Shown here in pieces: positions 43,726 through 56,198 of a stretch of DNA of 64,000 nt (position 1 is the first letter of the stretch; each line of letters starts with the position of its first letter). The stretch lies in the NCBI RefSeq assembly GCF_009909145.1, contig NZ_JAAAPJ010000008.1:372001-436000 (forward strand). Reading direction: 5' to 3'. The position numbers and the translations under genes are program-made. The stretch comes from Corallococcus silvisoli (GTDB taxonomy: Bacteria > Myxococcota > Myxococcia > Myxococcales > Myxococcaceae). The notes below the pieces were generated by a model. That model was not told where the DNA came from and ran no database searches. It saw only the letters and a list, made by a program, of their open reading frames with translations.

Positions 43726-44904
43726 ATGTCCGAGCCGTCCTCTCCTCTCGCCGGCCTGCGGGTGTTGGACCTGTCGCGGCTGCTGCCCGGCCCGTACGCG
43801 ACGCTGGTGCTGGCGGACCTGGGTGCCACCGTCGACAAGGTGGAGGACCCGGACGTGGGGGACGCCACCCGGCACATGCCGCCGCACCGCGACGGCGAGG
43901 GCGCGCTCTTCTACGGACTGCACCGCAACAAGCGCTCGCTCACGCTCAACCTGAAGACGCCGGAGGGACGCGAGGCGCTCCTGCGCCTCGTGGACGGCTA
44001 CGACGTGCTGGTGGAGAGCTTCCGTCCGGGCGTGATGGACAAGCTGGGCGTGGGCGAAGCGGTGCTGCGGCGCAGGAACCCGCGGCTCATCTACTGCGCC
44101 ATCTCCGGCTATGGGCAGACAGGGCCGGACCGGCTCAAGGCGGGGCACGACCTCAACTACGTGGCCCGCGCGGGGCTGTTGGGCTACGGCGGCGAGGCGG
44201 GCGGCGCGCCCGCGTTCCCGGGCGTCCAGGTGGCGGACATCGGCGGTGGCAGCCTCTTCGCGCTGGTGGGCATCCTCGCCGCGCTGCACGAGCGCGCGCG
44301 CACCGGCGTGGGCCGCTTCGTGGATGTCTCCATGACGGACGGCGCGCTCGCGTTCCTCCACCTGCACCTAGCCGCTCGCCTGTTCACTGGCGAGGCGGGG
44401 ACGCCGCTTGCCCGCGGCAGCGAGCCCCTCAACGGCGGCTACCCCAGCTACGGCCTGTACCGCACCGCGGATGATCGCTGGCTCGCCGTGGGAGCGCTGG
44501 AGCCCAAGTTCTTCGGCGCGCTCTGCGCCCGGCTGGGCCGCCCGGAGCTGCTGGATGACGCATACACGGGCGGTGAAGCGGGGGCTCGCGTGAAGTCAGA
44601 GCTCACCCGCATCTTCGCGAGCGAGCCGATGGCGCACTGGCGCGAACGGCTCGCTGGCGCGGAGCTGTGCGTGGAGCCGGTGGCGGAGGGCGACGACGTG
44701 TTGTCGGACTCGCAGCTGCGCGCGCGGGGCCTCTTCGTGGACGCGGACGATGCGCAGCGCGGCATCCGTGTTACGCACCTGCTCACGCCGCTGCGCATGG
44801 GCGACGTCGCACTGCGTCCACCGCCCGCGCTGGGACAACACACCCGCGTCATCCTGGAAGAAGCAGGTTTCACAGCCGAGGAAATCTCGCGTCTCATTGC
44901 ATGA
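43726..44904 (+). CDS. Class III CoA transferase / alpha-methylacyl-CoA racemase-like
   Basis: 392 residues from the ATG at 43726 (GGAG 9 nt upstream). The family signature is complete: LAGLRVLDLSRLLPGPYATL at the N-terminus, VEDPDVGDATRHMPPHRDGE, LVESFRPGVMDKLGVGEAVL, LIYCAISGYGQTGPDRLKAG with HDLNYVARAGLL, the segment used by both CoA transferases and racemases, and WLAVGALEPKFFGALCARLG. The HDLNY (His/Asp) residues are those of alpha-methylacyl-CoA racemases, so racemisation of 2-methyl branched acyl-CoA is at least as likely as CoA transfer. It lies between SCP2 and the ACP operon, on the same strand. Confidence 0.88.
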   Translation: MSEPSSPLAGLRVLDLSRLLPGPYATLVLADLGATVDKVEDPDVGDATRHMPPHRDGEGALFYGLHRNKRSLTLNLKTPEGREALLRLVDGYDVLVESFRPGVMDKLGVGEAVLRRRNPRLIYCAISGYGQTGPDRLKAGHDLNYVARAGLLGYGGEAGGAPAFPGVQVADIGGGSLFALVGILAALHERARTGVGRFVDVSMTDGALAFLHLHLAARLFTGEAGTPLARGSEPLNGGYPSYGLYRTADDRWLAVGALEPKFFGALCARLGRPELLDDAYTGGEAGARVKSELTRIFASEPMAHWRERLAGAELCVEPVAEGDDVLSDSQLRARGLFVDADDAQRGIRVTHLLTPLRMGDVALRPPPALGQHTRVILEEAGFTAEEISRLIA

Positions 44905-44967
44905 ACACCGTGAGAACACGTGCGTGGATCCGTATTCCCGCGCGGCTCCAAAGTGACCCGTTGCCGA

Positions 44968-44995
44968 TTGACAGTTCAGGAGCGACAGTTAGATC
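44968..44995 (+). promoter_or_regulatory. Candidate sigma-70 promoter for the ACP operon
   Basis: TTGACA (44968-44973), 16-bp spacer, TAGATC (44990-44995). The -35 is perfect, the -10 matches at three key positions, and it lies 57 bp upstream of the ACP start in a 147-bp gap that is locally AT-richer. It makes the six downstream genes an operon separate from the CoA transferase gene. Confidence 0.5.
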
Positions 44996-45051
44996 TTTCC
45001 TGGTTTCTGACTGGGAAAACGACTTTCAAGCCCTGGGAAGGAAGGTCCCCC

Positions 45052-45348
45052 GTGCCCGACGCGCAGGAGCTCGAGTCCTATATCCGACAGAAATTCGCAG
45101 AAAACGTGGGTTTGTCAGTGGCGGAGTTGTTCTCCGACGACCTGACGCTCGCGGCCCTCATCACCCGCTCGGAGCGCATGACCAACAGCGTCGATCTGAT
45201 GGAAGCCTTTGCCCGCACCTCCAACGGGTTGCGCAAGGAGTATGGACTGCGAGTACGACTGCCTGCCTTGTCACTTGATACACCGGTATCAAAGGTGCTG
45301 GAGGTGTTCATGGCCGAGGTCTCGAACCCGGGGCGACAGTCGGCATGA
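45052..45348 (+). CDS. Acyl carrier protein-like (first gene of lipid operon)
   Basis: 98 residues from the GTG at 45052, with GGAAGG 10-16 nt upstream. It follows ACP layout: helix 1 LESYIRQKFAENVGL, then the helix-2 start ERMTNSVDLMEAFART with Ser46 as the likely phosphopantetheine site (Asn replaces the usual Asp before it), a middle loop LRKEYGLRVRLPALSLDTPV, and helix 4 SKVLEVFMAEVS. The modest match to typical ACPs suggests a specialised carrier. It overlaps the diiron enzyme gene (ATGA) and has its own phosphopantetheinyl transferase two genes on. Confidence 0.75.
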   Translation: MPDAQELESYIRQKFAENVGLSVAELFSDDLTLAALITRSERMTNSVDLMEAFARTSNGLRKEYGLRVRLPALSLDTPVSKVLEVFMAEVSNPGRQSA

Positions 45349-46310
45349 GCATCCAGGCGGGAAGCCTCGAGCAGGACTTGGAGGACGGGCCCAGCAGCAC
45401 TCCGGGCGCGCAGGCGCAGGAGGGCCGTCCGGCGATCATGGCGGAGTTGTACGAGGCCATCACGCAACGGGGGCTGTCGCTGGTGGACCTGGCGTGGGAG
45501 CAGCAGCGGCTGCACGAGTCGCGGCGCTGGAGCGTGATGGAGATGCTGGCGGCGGTGGACTTCGAGCGCCTGGGAGAAGCCGACCGGCACCTCGTGTGGA
45601 ACGCCGGGCGGGCGGAGCTGACGACGAAGCCAGGCGCTGACCGGCTGGAGCGCCTGGCGGACGCGGAGTGCCGCCGCTGGCAGGAGAAGGACCCCACGGT
45701 CGCCGCCATCATGCAGGCGTGCGGCACGTGGAGCCGCTACTGGAACGAGGAGGAGGCGCACCACGAGACGGCGTTCAACCGCCTGTCCACGGTGATGCGG
45801 CTGGAGCCCATCACGGACGCCACCTTCATCGAGTTCCGCAAGGTCTTCCCCGACGACGACATGCTGCGCACGCTCACGCTGCTGGCCATCTCGGAGGTCG
45901 TGGCGGCGGTGGACTACGGCCAGTGCTCGCAGCGCGTCGAGGATCCGGGGCTGCGCGCGCTGTTCAAGCAGGTGGCCGCGGACGAAATCCAGCACATGAA
46001 CTACTTCATCGCCTTCGCCAAGGCGCTGGTGGACAGCGGTGGCTATCAGGCGAAGGAGGCGTTCGCGGTGGCGCACCTGTTCCTGCGCGACGGCGGAGAG
46101 GTGCATGGCAGCAAGCGCGAGCGGGTGGAGTCTCGCGACACCCACGTCAACTGGTGGGATCAGCTGGAGCACCGGGACGGCTTCGAGGTCCCGGAGTCAC
46201 TGCGCAAGAAGGAGCAGCTCATCTTCCACGCGCTCAAGCGCATCACCGGCATCACCGTGACGTCGCGTGAAAGCGTCGAAGACACCTGGATGGACCTCGT
46301 CGGGTGCTGA
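45345..46310 (+). CDS. Diiron enzyme resembling soluble acyl-ACP desaturases
   Basis: 321 residues of ferritin-like helical protein. Two iron-ligand pairs stand out: EEEAHH (residues 135-140, EExxH-type) and ADEIQHMNYF (D213-E214-xx-H217), spaced about 77 residues apart like the EENRH and DEKRH of stearoyl-ACP desaturases; an additional Glu at 184 is in the expected intermediate helix. Such enzymes activate O2 to desaturate or hydroxylate acyl chains tethered to ACP. The immediate ACP partner upstream fits perfectly. Desaturation, hydroxylation and related C-H activation cannot be told apart here. No membrane helices. Confidence 0.75.
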   Translation: MSIQAGSLEQDLEDGPSSTPGAQAQEGRPAIMAELYEAITQRGLSLVDLAWEQQRLHESRRWSVMEMLAAVDFERLGEADRHLVWNAGRAELTTKPGADRLERLADAECRRWQEKDPTVAAIMQACGTWSRYWNEEEAHHETAFNRLSTVMRLEPITDATFIEFRKVFPDDDMLRTLTLLAISEVVAAVDYGQCSQRVEDPGLRALFKQVAADEIQHMNYFIAFAKALVDSGGYQAKEAFAVAHLFLRDGGEVHGSKRERVESRDTHVNWWDQLEHRDGFEVPESLRKKEQLIFHALKRITGITVTSRESVEDTWMDLVGC

Positions 46311-46675
46311 TGGGCCTGGGCCATGACCTCCAGGCCATCTCGGAGCTGGAGGATGCACGGTCCCTGCTGGAGCCGGACGTCTTCTTCACGGCCGCGGAGC
46401 TCGCCTACTTCGAGCACTCCGCGTCCCCGAAGCAGAGCCTGGCGGCGGGCTTCAGCGCCAAGGAGGCGCTCTTCAAGGCGCTGCCCGCCATGGAGGACTG
46501 GTTCTGGACGGACGCCGAGCTCGTCCACGATGCCCGGCACGCGCCGCGCTTCCAGTTCCACGGCGCGCTCGCGGAGCGCCTCTCGCGCGAGGGTTGGCAG
46601 GTCGCCGTGTCGCTGTCCCACAGCGGAGGGTTCGTCTCGACGGTGGTCCTCGTGACGCGCGCTCCGTCTCCCTGA
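46310..46675 (+). CDS. Holo-ACP synthase (AcpS-type phosphopantetheinyl transferase)
   Basis: 121 residues from the ATG at 46310, which overlaps the stop of the diiron gene in TGATG; a GTG two codons upstream is also possible. It has the AcpS hallmarks MGLGHDLQAI (Mg-binding Asp6), GFSAKEALFKAL (Lys51-Glu52, Mg/CoA site) and VAVSLSHSGGFVSTVVLV near the C-terminus. It transfers 4'-phosphopantetheine from CoA to an ACP serine. The genome must have another AcpS for fatty acid synthesis, so this copy is probably dedicated to the ACP three genes' length upstream. Divergent elsewhere from housekeeping AcpS (FTAAELAYFEHSASP). Confidence 0.85.
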   Translation: MGLGHDLQAISELEDARSLLEPDVFFTAAELAYFEHSASPKQSLAAGFSAKEALFKALPAMEDWFWTDAELVHDARHAPRFQFHGALAERLSREGWQVAVSLSHSGGFVSTVVLVTRAPSP

Positions 46676-46714
46676 AGTCGCCGTGGTTCCCCTCGCGGCC
46701 AGAAGGACATCCCC

Positions 46715-47161
46715 GTGCACTTCGAAGAGTCCTCGCTCACGCTGCGCGTGCGGCCCAACGACCTGGACACGCTGGGCCATGTGAACAACGCCACCGTGCT
46801 GGAGTACCTGGAGGCCGGCCGCTGGGCCTGGCTGGAGCGGCAGGGGCTGAAGCGCGGCGCCGCGGTGGTGGCGGTGGTGTCGCGCGTGGAGGTGGACTAC
46901 CGCCGCGAGATTCCCCCGGGCGACGTGCGGGTGCACACGGTGCTGGAGTCGCCCGCCGAGGACGAACTGGACGTGGAGGGGCTGAACTACCGCGCCCGGT
47001 TCCGCCAGCGCGTGTTCCTCTCCGGGGACGGACCCCTGGCGGTGGAGGCGGTGGTGAGCGTGGCGTTCCTGGATGCGCGGACGCGCTCGCTCGCGTCGCT
47101 CCAGCAGTTCCTCGCCGCCGCGGGCGGCCCCGTGGTCCCCTCGGAGGAGTCTCGTCCATGA
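46715..47161 (+). CDS. Hot-dog-fold acyl thioesterase (4HBT / YbgC-like)
   Basis: 148 residues from the GTG at 46715. The 4-hydroxybenzoyl-CoA thioesterase signature is VRPNDLDTLGHVNNATVLEY (catalytic Asp in the ND-x-D-x-x-GHVNN motif), with a long hot-dog helix after it and VSRVEVDYRREIPPGD as the central strand. It would hydrolyse acyl-ACP or acyl-CoA. In this operon it is a natural release step after modification on ACP. It ends in an ATGA overlap with the alpha/beta hydrolase gene. 39 bp separate it from the AcpS gene. Confidence 0.88.
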   Translation: MHFEESSLTLRVRPNDLDTLGHVNNATVLEYLEAGRWAWLERQGLKRGAAVVAVVSRVEVDYRREIPPGDVRVHTVLESPAEDELDVEGLNYRARFRQRVFLSGDGPLAVEAVVSVAFLDARTRSLASLQQFLAAAGGPVVPSEESRP

Positions 47162-48078
47162 GCACGAACACGAAGCCCGACGCCGCCCTGATGGAGGACT
47201 TCTGGGTGCCCACGTCGGGGGGCCACGCGCTGCACGTCGTGGAGGCGAGCCTGGCCGCGGCCCCTGCCTCCACGCCCGGCATCCTCTTCGTCCCGGGACT
47301 GTTCTCCGACGGGCGCTTCTTCCTGGGAGGGCAGGGCGACGGGCCGGCGCGCTCCTTCGTGGACGAGGGCTGCACGGCGTACGTCGCGTCGCTGCGCGGG
47401 CACGGCAAGAGCCGCTGGCCCCAGACGCGCGCGTTCGATTGGAACTTCGACACCTACGTGCGCCATGACGTGCCGGACCTGGTGCGAGCCGTGCGCGCGC
47501 GCCACTCGGGACCGCTGTTCTTGTTGGCCCACAGCATGGCCGGCTACGCGGTGCTGGCGGCGCTGGGGCTGGACCTGGAGGCCCAGGCGATGCTGGCCGG
47601 CGTGTGCACGCTGTCCTCGGCGGTGAATGACTACAGCGACGGCGGGCTCAAGAAGCGCTTCCAGTTGGGGTTCTCCACCGCGGTGGCGGGGCTGCTGGGC
47701 CGCTTCCCGGCGAAGGCCCTGAAGCAGGGCCCCTGGGACGAGCCCGCGGGCGTGATGCGGCAGTTCACCGACTGGGCGCCCACCGGAGCGTTCCGCAGCG
47801 CGGATGGCGCGACGGACTACTGGGGCGCGCTGGGGAAGGTGACGCTGCCGGTGTTCGCGGGCGTGGGCGCGGCGGATGGGTTCCATGCCTCGCCCCGGCG
47901 CGCCCAGAAGCTGGTGGAGCACCTGGGCGGTGGGAAGAAGGTGCTGGCCGTCCTGGGCCGTGCGCAGGGACTGAGCTGGGACGCGGGCCACTTCGACGTG
48001 GTGCGCGGGGAGCGCGCCCGCCGCGAGGTGCTGCCCCGGGTGCTCGCGTGGATGCGCCAGGTGGCGTCCGCGCCCTGA
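47158..48078 (+). CDS. Alpha/beta hydrolase of lipid operon
   Basis: 306 residues. The fold's landmarks are FVPGLFSDGRFF (oxyanion turn region), LRGHGKSRWP, the nucleophile elbow LAHSMAGYAVLAAL (Ser126) and a C-terminal His in DAGHFDVV (His278). The acid residue is probably Asp near residue 250 (GVGAADGFHAS). It starts at ATG 47158 within the thioesterase stop (ATGA), so the two are made together. It may be a second esterase, lipase or acyltransferase; the sequence does not tell. Cytoplasmic, no signal peptide. Confidence 0.85.
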   Translation: MSTNTKPDAALMEDFWVPTSGGHALHVVEASLAAAPASTPGILFVPGLFSDGRFFLGGQGDGPARSFVDEGCTAYVASLRGHGKSRWPQTRAFDWNFDTYVRHDVPDLVRAVRARHSGPLFLLAHSMAGYAVLAALGLDLEAQAMLAGVCTLSSAVNDYSDGGLKKRFQLGFSTAVAGLLGRFPAKALKQGPWDEPAGVMRQFTDWAPTGAFRSADGATDYWGALGKVTLPVFAGVGAADGFHASPRRAQKLVEHLGGGKKVLAVLGRAQGLSWDAGHFDVVRGERARREVLPRVLAWMRQVASAP

Positions 48079-48102
48079 AGGTTGACGAGGAGGGAAGTCC
48101 AC

Positions 48103-49854
<1,752 letters not shown>

Positions 49855-49864
49855 CGTCCGCGCT

Positions 49865-50968
49865 TCACCTCGCCGGCGGGGCCCCCCACAGGTCCCAGCC
49901 GCGCGCCGCGTGGCACGCGTCCCCCACCAGGTCCAGGGCGAGCTGGGGCTGCGTCCGAGCCAGCGTCGCGGTGTCGCGGAAGGCGCCGGTGGCCTCCAGC
50001 AGGAGGGTGGCGCGCTCCAGGGCCGCACGGGCCGCTTCCACCGCGCGGGCCTGCCCGGGCGTGGGCTTCCAGCCTGCCTCGTCCCGGTAGCGCCCGAGCG
50101 CCTCCAGGAAGTGCCCGTGGAACTTCACCATCTGCACCAGCACGGGGATGCGGTACGCGGGGGCGGCGGCGAGCGCGGCCTCGTACTGCCGCGTCTCCGA
50201 ACCCAGCCGGTACACCAGCACGTCCACCTGCGCATCCAGCCGCGCGCCCCACGCCTTGCGGACCTGGGGGAAGCGCGCCCAACCCGCGACGGCCTGGAAG
50301 AAGTGGAGCCCTCCACACGGGTGCGCGTAGATGCCCTGCTTGTTCTTGGGCACCTCCGGAAGGCCCGCCTTCATCCCCCGGGCCAGCTCCGCCTGCGCGG
50401 CCTCCAGCGTGCCGAGCGCGGTGTCCATCACCGCGTCGATGCGCACGGTCTCTCCCGCGCCGTTGACGAACGAGGCCCCGGGCTTGAGCACGTGTGACAG
50501 CGCGTCCAGCGCCCAGGCTCCCTCCGGCGAGGACGCCAGGGCGGGGCGGAAGTCGCGCTGGAGTGACGCCACCAGGTCGCGCAGCGTCACCGGGCCCCAG
50601 GGCGCGGGGAACGCGTGCGTGAGCGGGTAGCCCGCGAGCACGAAGGTCTTCACCTGGAGCGCCGGGTGTGGCTCCACGGGCGCGCCCTCCGGGGTGAACG
50701 CGTCGAAGTAGAAGCGCGGCGGGGCGCCCCCCGCGTCCGGGGCCTCGCGGTGCAGGAACCCCGCGACGATGGCGTCCGCGGCGGGGCGGCCGTCACGGGC
50801 GCGGAAGGCCTTCCCGTCCAGGTCCATGCCGTGCGCGAGCGCCCAGGGGTGGCGCGGATCCGCGGCGTGCGTGCGGCACTGCGCGCGCAGGAGGTCGGGC
50901 GCGGACGGGGCGGGTGGGGGAGTGGCGCTCAGGCCAAGCCCGAGCAGGGCCAGGAAGGAGGGGAGCAT
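49865..50968 (-). CDS. Exported hypothetical protein
   Basis: 367 residues from the ATG at 50966-50968 (MLPSFLALLGLGLSATPPPA), a signal peptide; an in-frame start 13 codons upstream lacks this. The mature protein is mostly helical, with conserved-looking DLLRAQCRTHAADPRHPWALAHG and KQGIYAHPCGGLHFFQAVAG, each with a Cys and His, which could form a metal or disulfide site. I do not recognise a family. It is on the opposite strand to the lipid operon and converges on it with a 10-bp gap; upstream is the MarR gene (53 bp away on the same strand). Confidence 0.7.
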   Translation of the reverse strand: MLPSFLALLGLGLSATPPPAPSAPDLLRAQCRTHAADPRHPWALAHGMDLDGKAFRARDGRPAADAIVAGFLHREAPDAGGAPPRFYFDAFTPEGAPVEPHPALQVKTFVLAGYPLTHAFPAPWGPVTLRDLVASLQRDFRPALASSPEGAWALDALSHVLKPGASFVNGAGETVRIDAVMDTALGTLEAAQAELARGMKAGLPEVPKNKQGIYAHPCGGLHFFQAVAGWARFPQVRKAWGARLDAQVDVLVYRLGSETRQYEAALAAAPAYRIPVLVQMVKFHGHFLEALGRYRDEAGWKPTPGQARAVEAARAALERATLLLEATGAFRDTATLARTQPQLALDLVGDACHAARGWDLWGAPPAR

Positions 50969-51021
50969 GGGCGCGGGCAGTGTCGCAGCCCGCGCCCGTC
51001 CACGCACCTGTCCGGACGGAT

Positions 51022-51584
51022 TCAGCGCGCCGAGGCGGCGGCCTTCATCCGTGAAATCATCCGTTCGATGATGCCGAACAGCGACTCGCGGTCCTCGGAG
51101 GGCAAGAGGTCCATCAGGCGCCGGATGCCGGAGTCCGTCATCAACTGGATGGCCTGATAGAGCTCACAGCCCTTGTGGGTGAGCTTCGCGGTGACGGCGC
51201 GGCGGTCCTCCGCGTCCCGGCCGCGCTCCACCATGCCCATGTCCTCCAGGCGGTCCACCACCCCGGTGATGGTCTTCTTGGTGATGCCGATGCGCTGGGC
51301 CAGCACCCCCACCTGGGTGGGGCCGTCCATGCCCAGCCACCCCAGCGCGTGCACCTGGGTGGGGGTGAGCCGCATGTCGTCGCAGAGGCTCGCCAGCGGA
51401 TCCCTCAAGGAGCGGAAGTAGGCCAGCTCCTTGATGAGGGCGATGAAGCGGCGAGAGTCCGGCGTGGACCGGTCGCCTTCCTGGATCAGCCGCTCCATCG
51501 GAGACAGCCCGTCGGCGGCCTCGTCCTGCCCCTCGGAGCGCGTGTCGAGCTCCGAGGGGGGAGTGATGGAGGTCGGGCGGCGCA

Positions 51585-51585
<1 letters not shown>
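51022..51585 (-). CDS. MarR-family transcriptional regulator (RND pump operon)
   Basis: 187 residues. The winged helix-turn-helix is clear: LTPTQVHALGWLGMDGPTQV, GVLAQRIGITKKTITGVVDR (recognition helix) and LEDMGMVERGRDAEDRRAVT (wing with the DxRxxxVxLT signature). An N-terminal extension of about 50 residues is acidic. The ATG shares one base with the stop of the RND gene (TGATG), so the regulator is last in a pump operon. MarR proteins usually repress such pumps and are released by ligand. A consensus-type promoter for the operon lies upstream of the adaptor gene. Confidence 0.92.
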
Positions 51586-54737
<3,152 letters not shown>

Positions 54738-54776
54738 TCAGGTACCCAGCAGAAGAAGAGGGGAGGAGGGACCGCG

Positions 54777-55877
54777 TTACTGCGCCACGCGCACGGCGGT
54801 CCCGTCCTTGACGTCCAGCGACGCGTCGGCGAGCACACGCTCCTCCGCCGTCAGGCCCTGCAGCACCTTCACGTAGCCCGGCAGCACGCGCTGTACGCGC
54901 ACGTCGCGCTTGCGCACGGTGCCGTCCTGCACCACCCACACGAAGCCTTCCTGGCCTTTGCTGCTGACCGCCTGGGCGGGCAGGAACAGGCCGTTGCCGG
55001 CGTCGCCCGCGGCCTTGGAGAAGTCCATCTCCACGAGCGCGCCCGGGCGCAGCGGGCGCTCCGTCGTGCCCGTCACGTCCGCCAGCACCTCCACCGTGCG
55101 GCTCTGCGCGTCGATGACGGCGCCCACGTTGGCCACCTTCGCCTCGAAGCGCATGCCGCTGGGGTTCACGATGCCCGGCGTCACGGTGCCCGGCGCCACG
55201 TTGTCGATGACGGACTCCGGCACCATCATCCGGACCTCCAGCCCGTCCGTGTCCACGATGGAGAACACCGGCGTGGAGGGCGTCACCGCCACGGAGTCGC
55301 CCACGTTCTTCGTGCGCGCCGTGATGACGCCGTTGAAGGGCGCCAGGATGGAGTGGTCGCGCAGGTTCTCCGCCGCCAGCCGGTACGCCGCGCCCGCCTG
55401 GGCCGCCTGGGCCGCGGCCTGCTTCTGGCCGATCTCCGCCTGCTCCAGCGCGTTGGCCGCGACGCCGCCGGACTCCGCCACCTTGCGCGTGCGCTCCAGG
55501 TTGCTCGTCGCCAGCTGCAGCGAGGCCTCCGCCATGTCCCGGGCCGCCTTCGCCTGGTCCACCGCGATGCTCACGTTGGACGTGTCCAGCACCGCCAGCA
55601 CGTCGCCCTTCTTCACCTTGTCACCCACCCGCACGTTCACCTTCGCGAGCGTGCCGGTGACCTGGGGACCCAGGACGGCCTCCTGCTTGGAGCGCACCTG
55701 CCCGGTGACCCGGGTCACGTTCTGCTCCAGCTCCGTGGCCGGAGTGATGGCCTTGACGCCCAGCGCGTTGGAGCCTTCCTGCTGCGCCGGCAACTGCGCC
55801 TTCCCCGCGCCCGCCTGCGAGCACCCCGCCGTCGACACCGCCACGGCCACCACGGCAGCCAAGATTCGCTGATTCAC
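54777..55877 (-). CDS. RND periplasmic adaptor (membrane fusion lipoprotein)
   Basis: 366 residues starting with a lipoprotein signal MNQRILAAVVAVAVSTAGC (Cys19). It has the mirror-symmetric MFP layout: lipoyl half GTLAKVNVRVGDKVKKGDVL, a short coiled-coil hairpin (AVDQAKAARDMAEASLQLAT ... LEQAEIGQKQAAAQAAQ), lipoyl return half LAPFNGVITARTKNVGD, then beta-barrel and membrane-proximal domains (VEVLADVTGTTERPLRPGAL). It bridges the RND pump to an outer-membrane channel. First gene of the operon, 39 bp before the RND gene. Confidence 0.94.
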   Translation of the reverse strand: MNQRILAAVVAVAVSTAGCSQAGAGKAQLPAQQEGSNALGVKAITPATELEQNVTRVTGQVRSKQEAVLGPQVTGTLAKVNVRVGDKVKKGDVLAVLDTSNVSIAVDQAKAARDMAEASLQLATSNLERTRKVAESGGVAANALEQAEIGQKQAAAQAAQAGAAYRLAAENLRDHSILAPFNGVITARTKNVGDSVAVTPSTPVFSIVDTDGLEVRMMVPESVIDNVAPGTVTPGIVNPSGMRFEAKVANVGAVIDAQSRTVEVLADVTGTTERPLRPGALVEMDFSKAAGDAGNGLFLPAQAVSSKGQEGFVWVVQDGTVRKRDVRVQRVLPGYVKVLQGLTAEERVLADASLDVKDGTAVRVAQ

Positions 55878-55952
55878 GCGTCCGAACTCCTGCCGGGTCG
55901 CCGGCGGGACACCCGCCCTGGCTCCTGCTCCGGCTAATTCTTTGGGGGCTAG

Positions 55953-55980
55953 AAATTACCGACACTCGATTATCTGTCAA
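55953..55980 (-). promoter_or_regulatory. Candidate sigma-70 promoter for RND operon
   Basis: Minus strand: perfect TTGACA (55975-55980), 16-bp spacer, TAATTT (55953-55958), 75 bp upstream of the adaptor start. It lies in an AT-rich patch. The MarR regulator encoded at the end of the operon may act here, but I see no clear symmetric operator overlapping it. Confidence 0.55.
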
Positions 55981-56149
55981 GAGGATACTCCGGAGTGCGG
56001 ACTATCCACTCTCGGGGAGCCCCGGAGGCCTGCCTGGCTGCCGTCCGGCTCCCTAACACCCAGGGCGGCGCGATGCGTCACCATGACGGTCCGCGTCGCG
56101 CGGCGGAGTGACGGGGGGCGTTGCTTGTGGCTGACCGGGAGCGCCTGTT

Positions 56150-56167
56150 ATTGATTTGAAAATCAAT
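56150..56167. promoter_or_regulatory. ATTGATT-N4-AATCAAT palindrome upstream of acyl-CoA dehydrogenase
   Basis: A perfect 7-bp inverted repeat with a 4-nt spacer (tgaa), ending 31 bp before the acyl-CoA dehydrogenase ATG. The core TTGATT-N4-AATCAA is the same as at 43266-43281 upstream of the SCP2 gene. It looks like an operator for a dimeric regulator of lipid genes; the regulator is not identified here. Confidence 0.55.
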
Positions 56168-56198
56168 CCACCACCGGGGTCTCCCCCCAGGAGCAGGG

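Larger units (their letters stand above)
55878..56198. other. 321-bp divergent promoter region (RND operon / acyl-CoA dehydrogenase)
   Basis: No protein gene seen. It holds two AT-rich patches in GC-rich DNA: at 55935-55985 the candidate promoter of the RND operon, and at 56145-56170 a perfect palindrome just before the acyl-CoA dehydrogenase gene. The middle section is ordinary GC-rich sequence. Confidence 0.6.
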
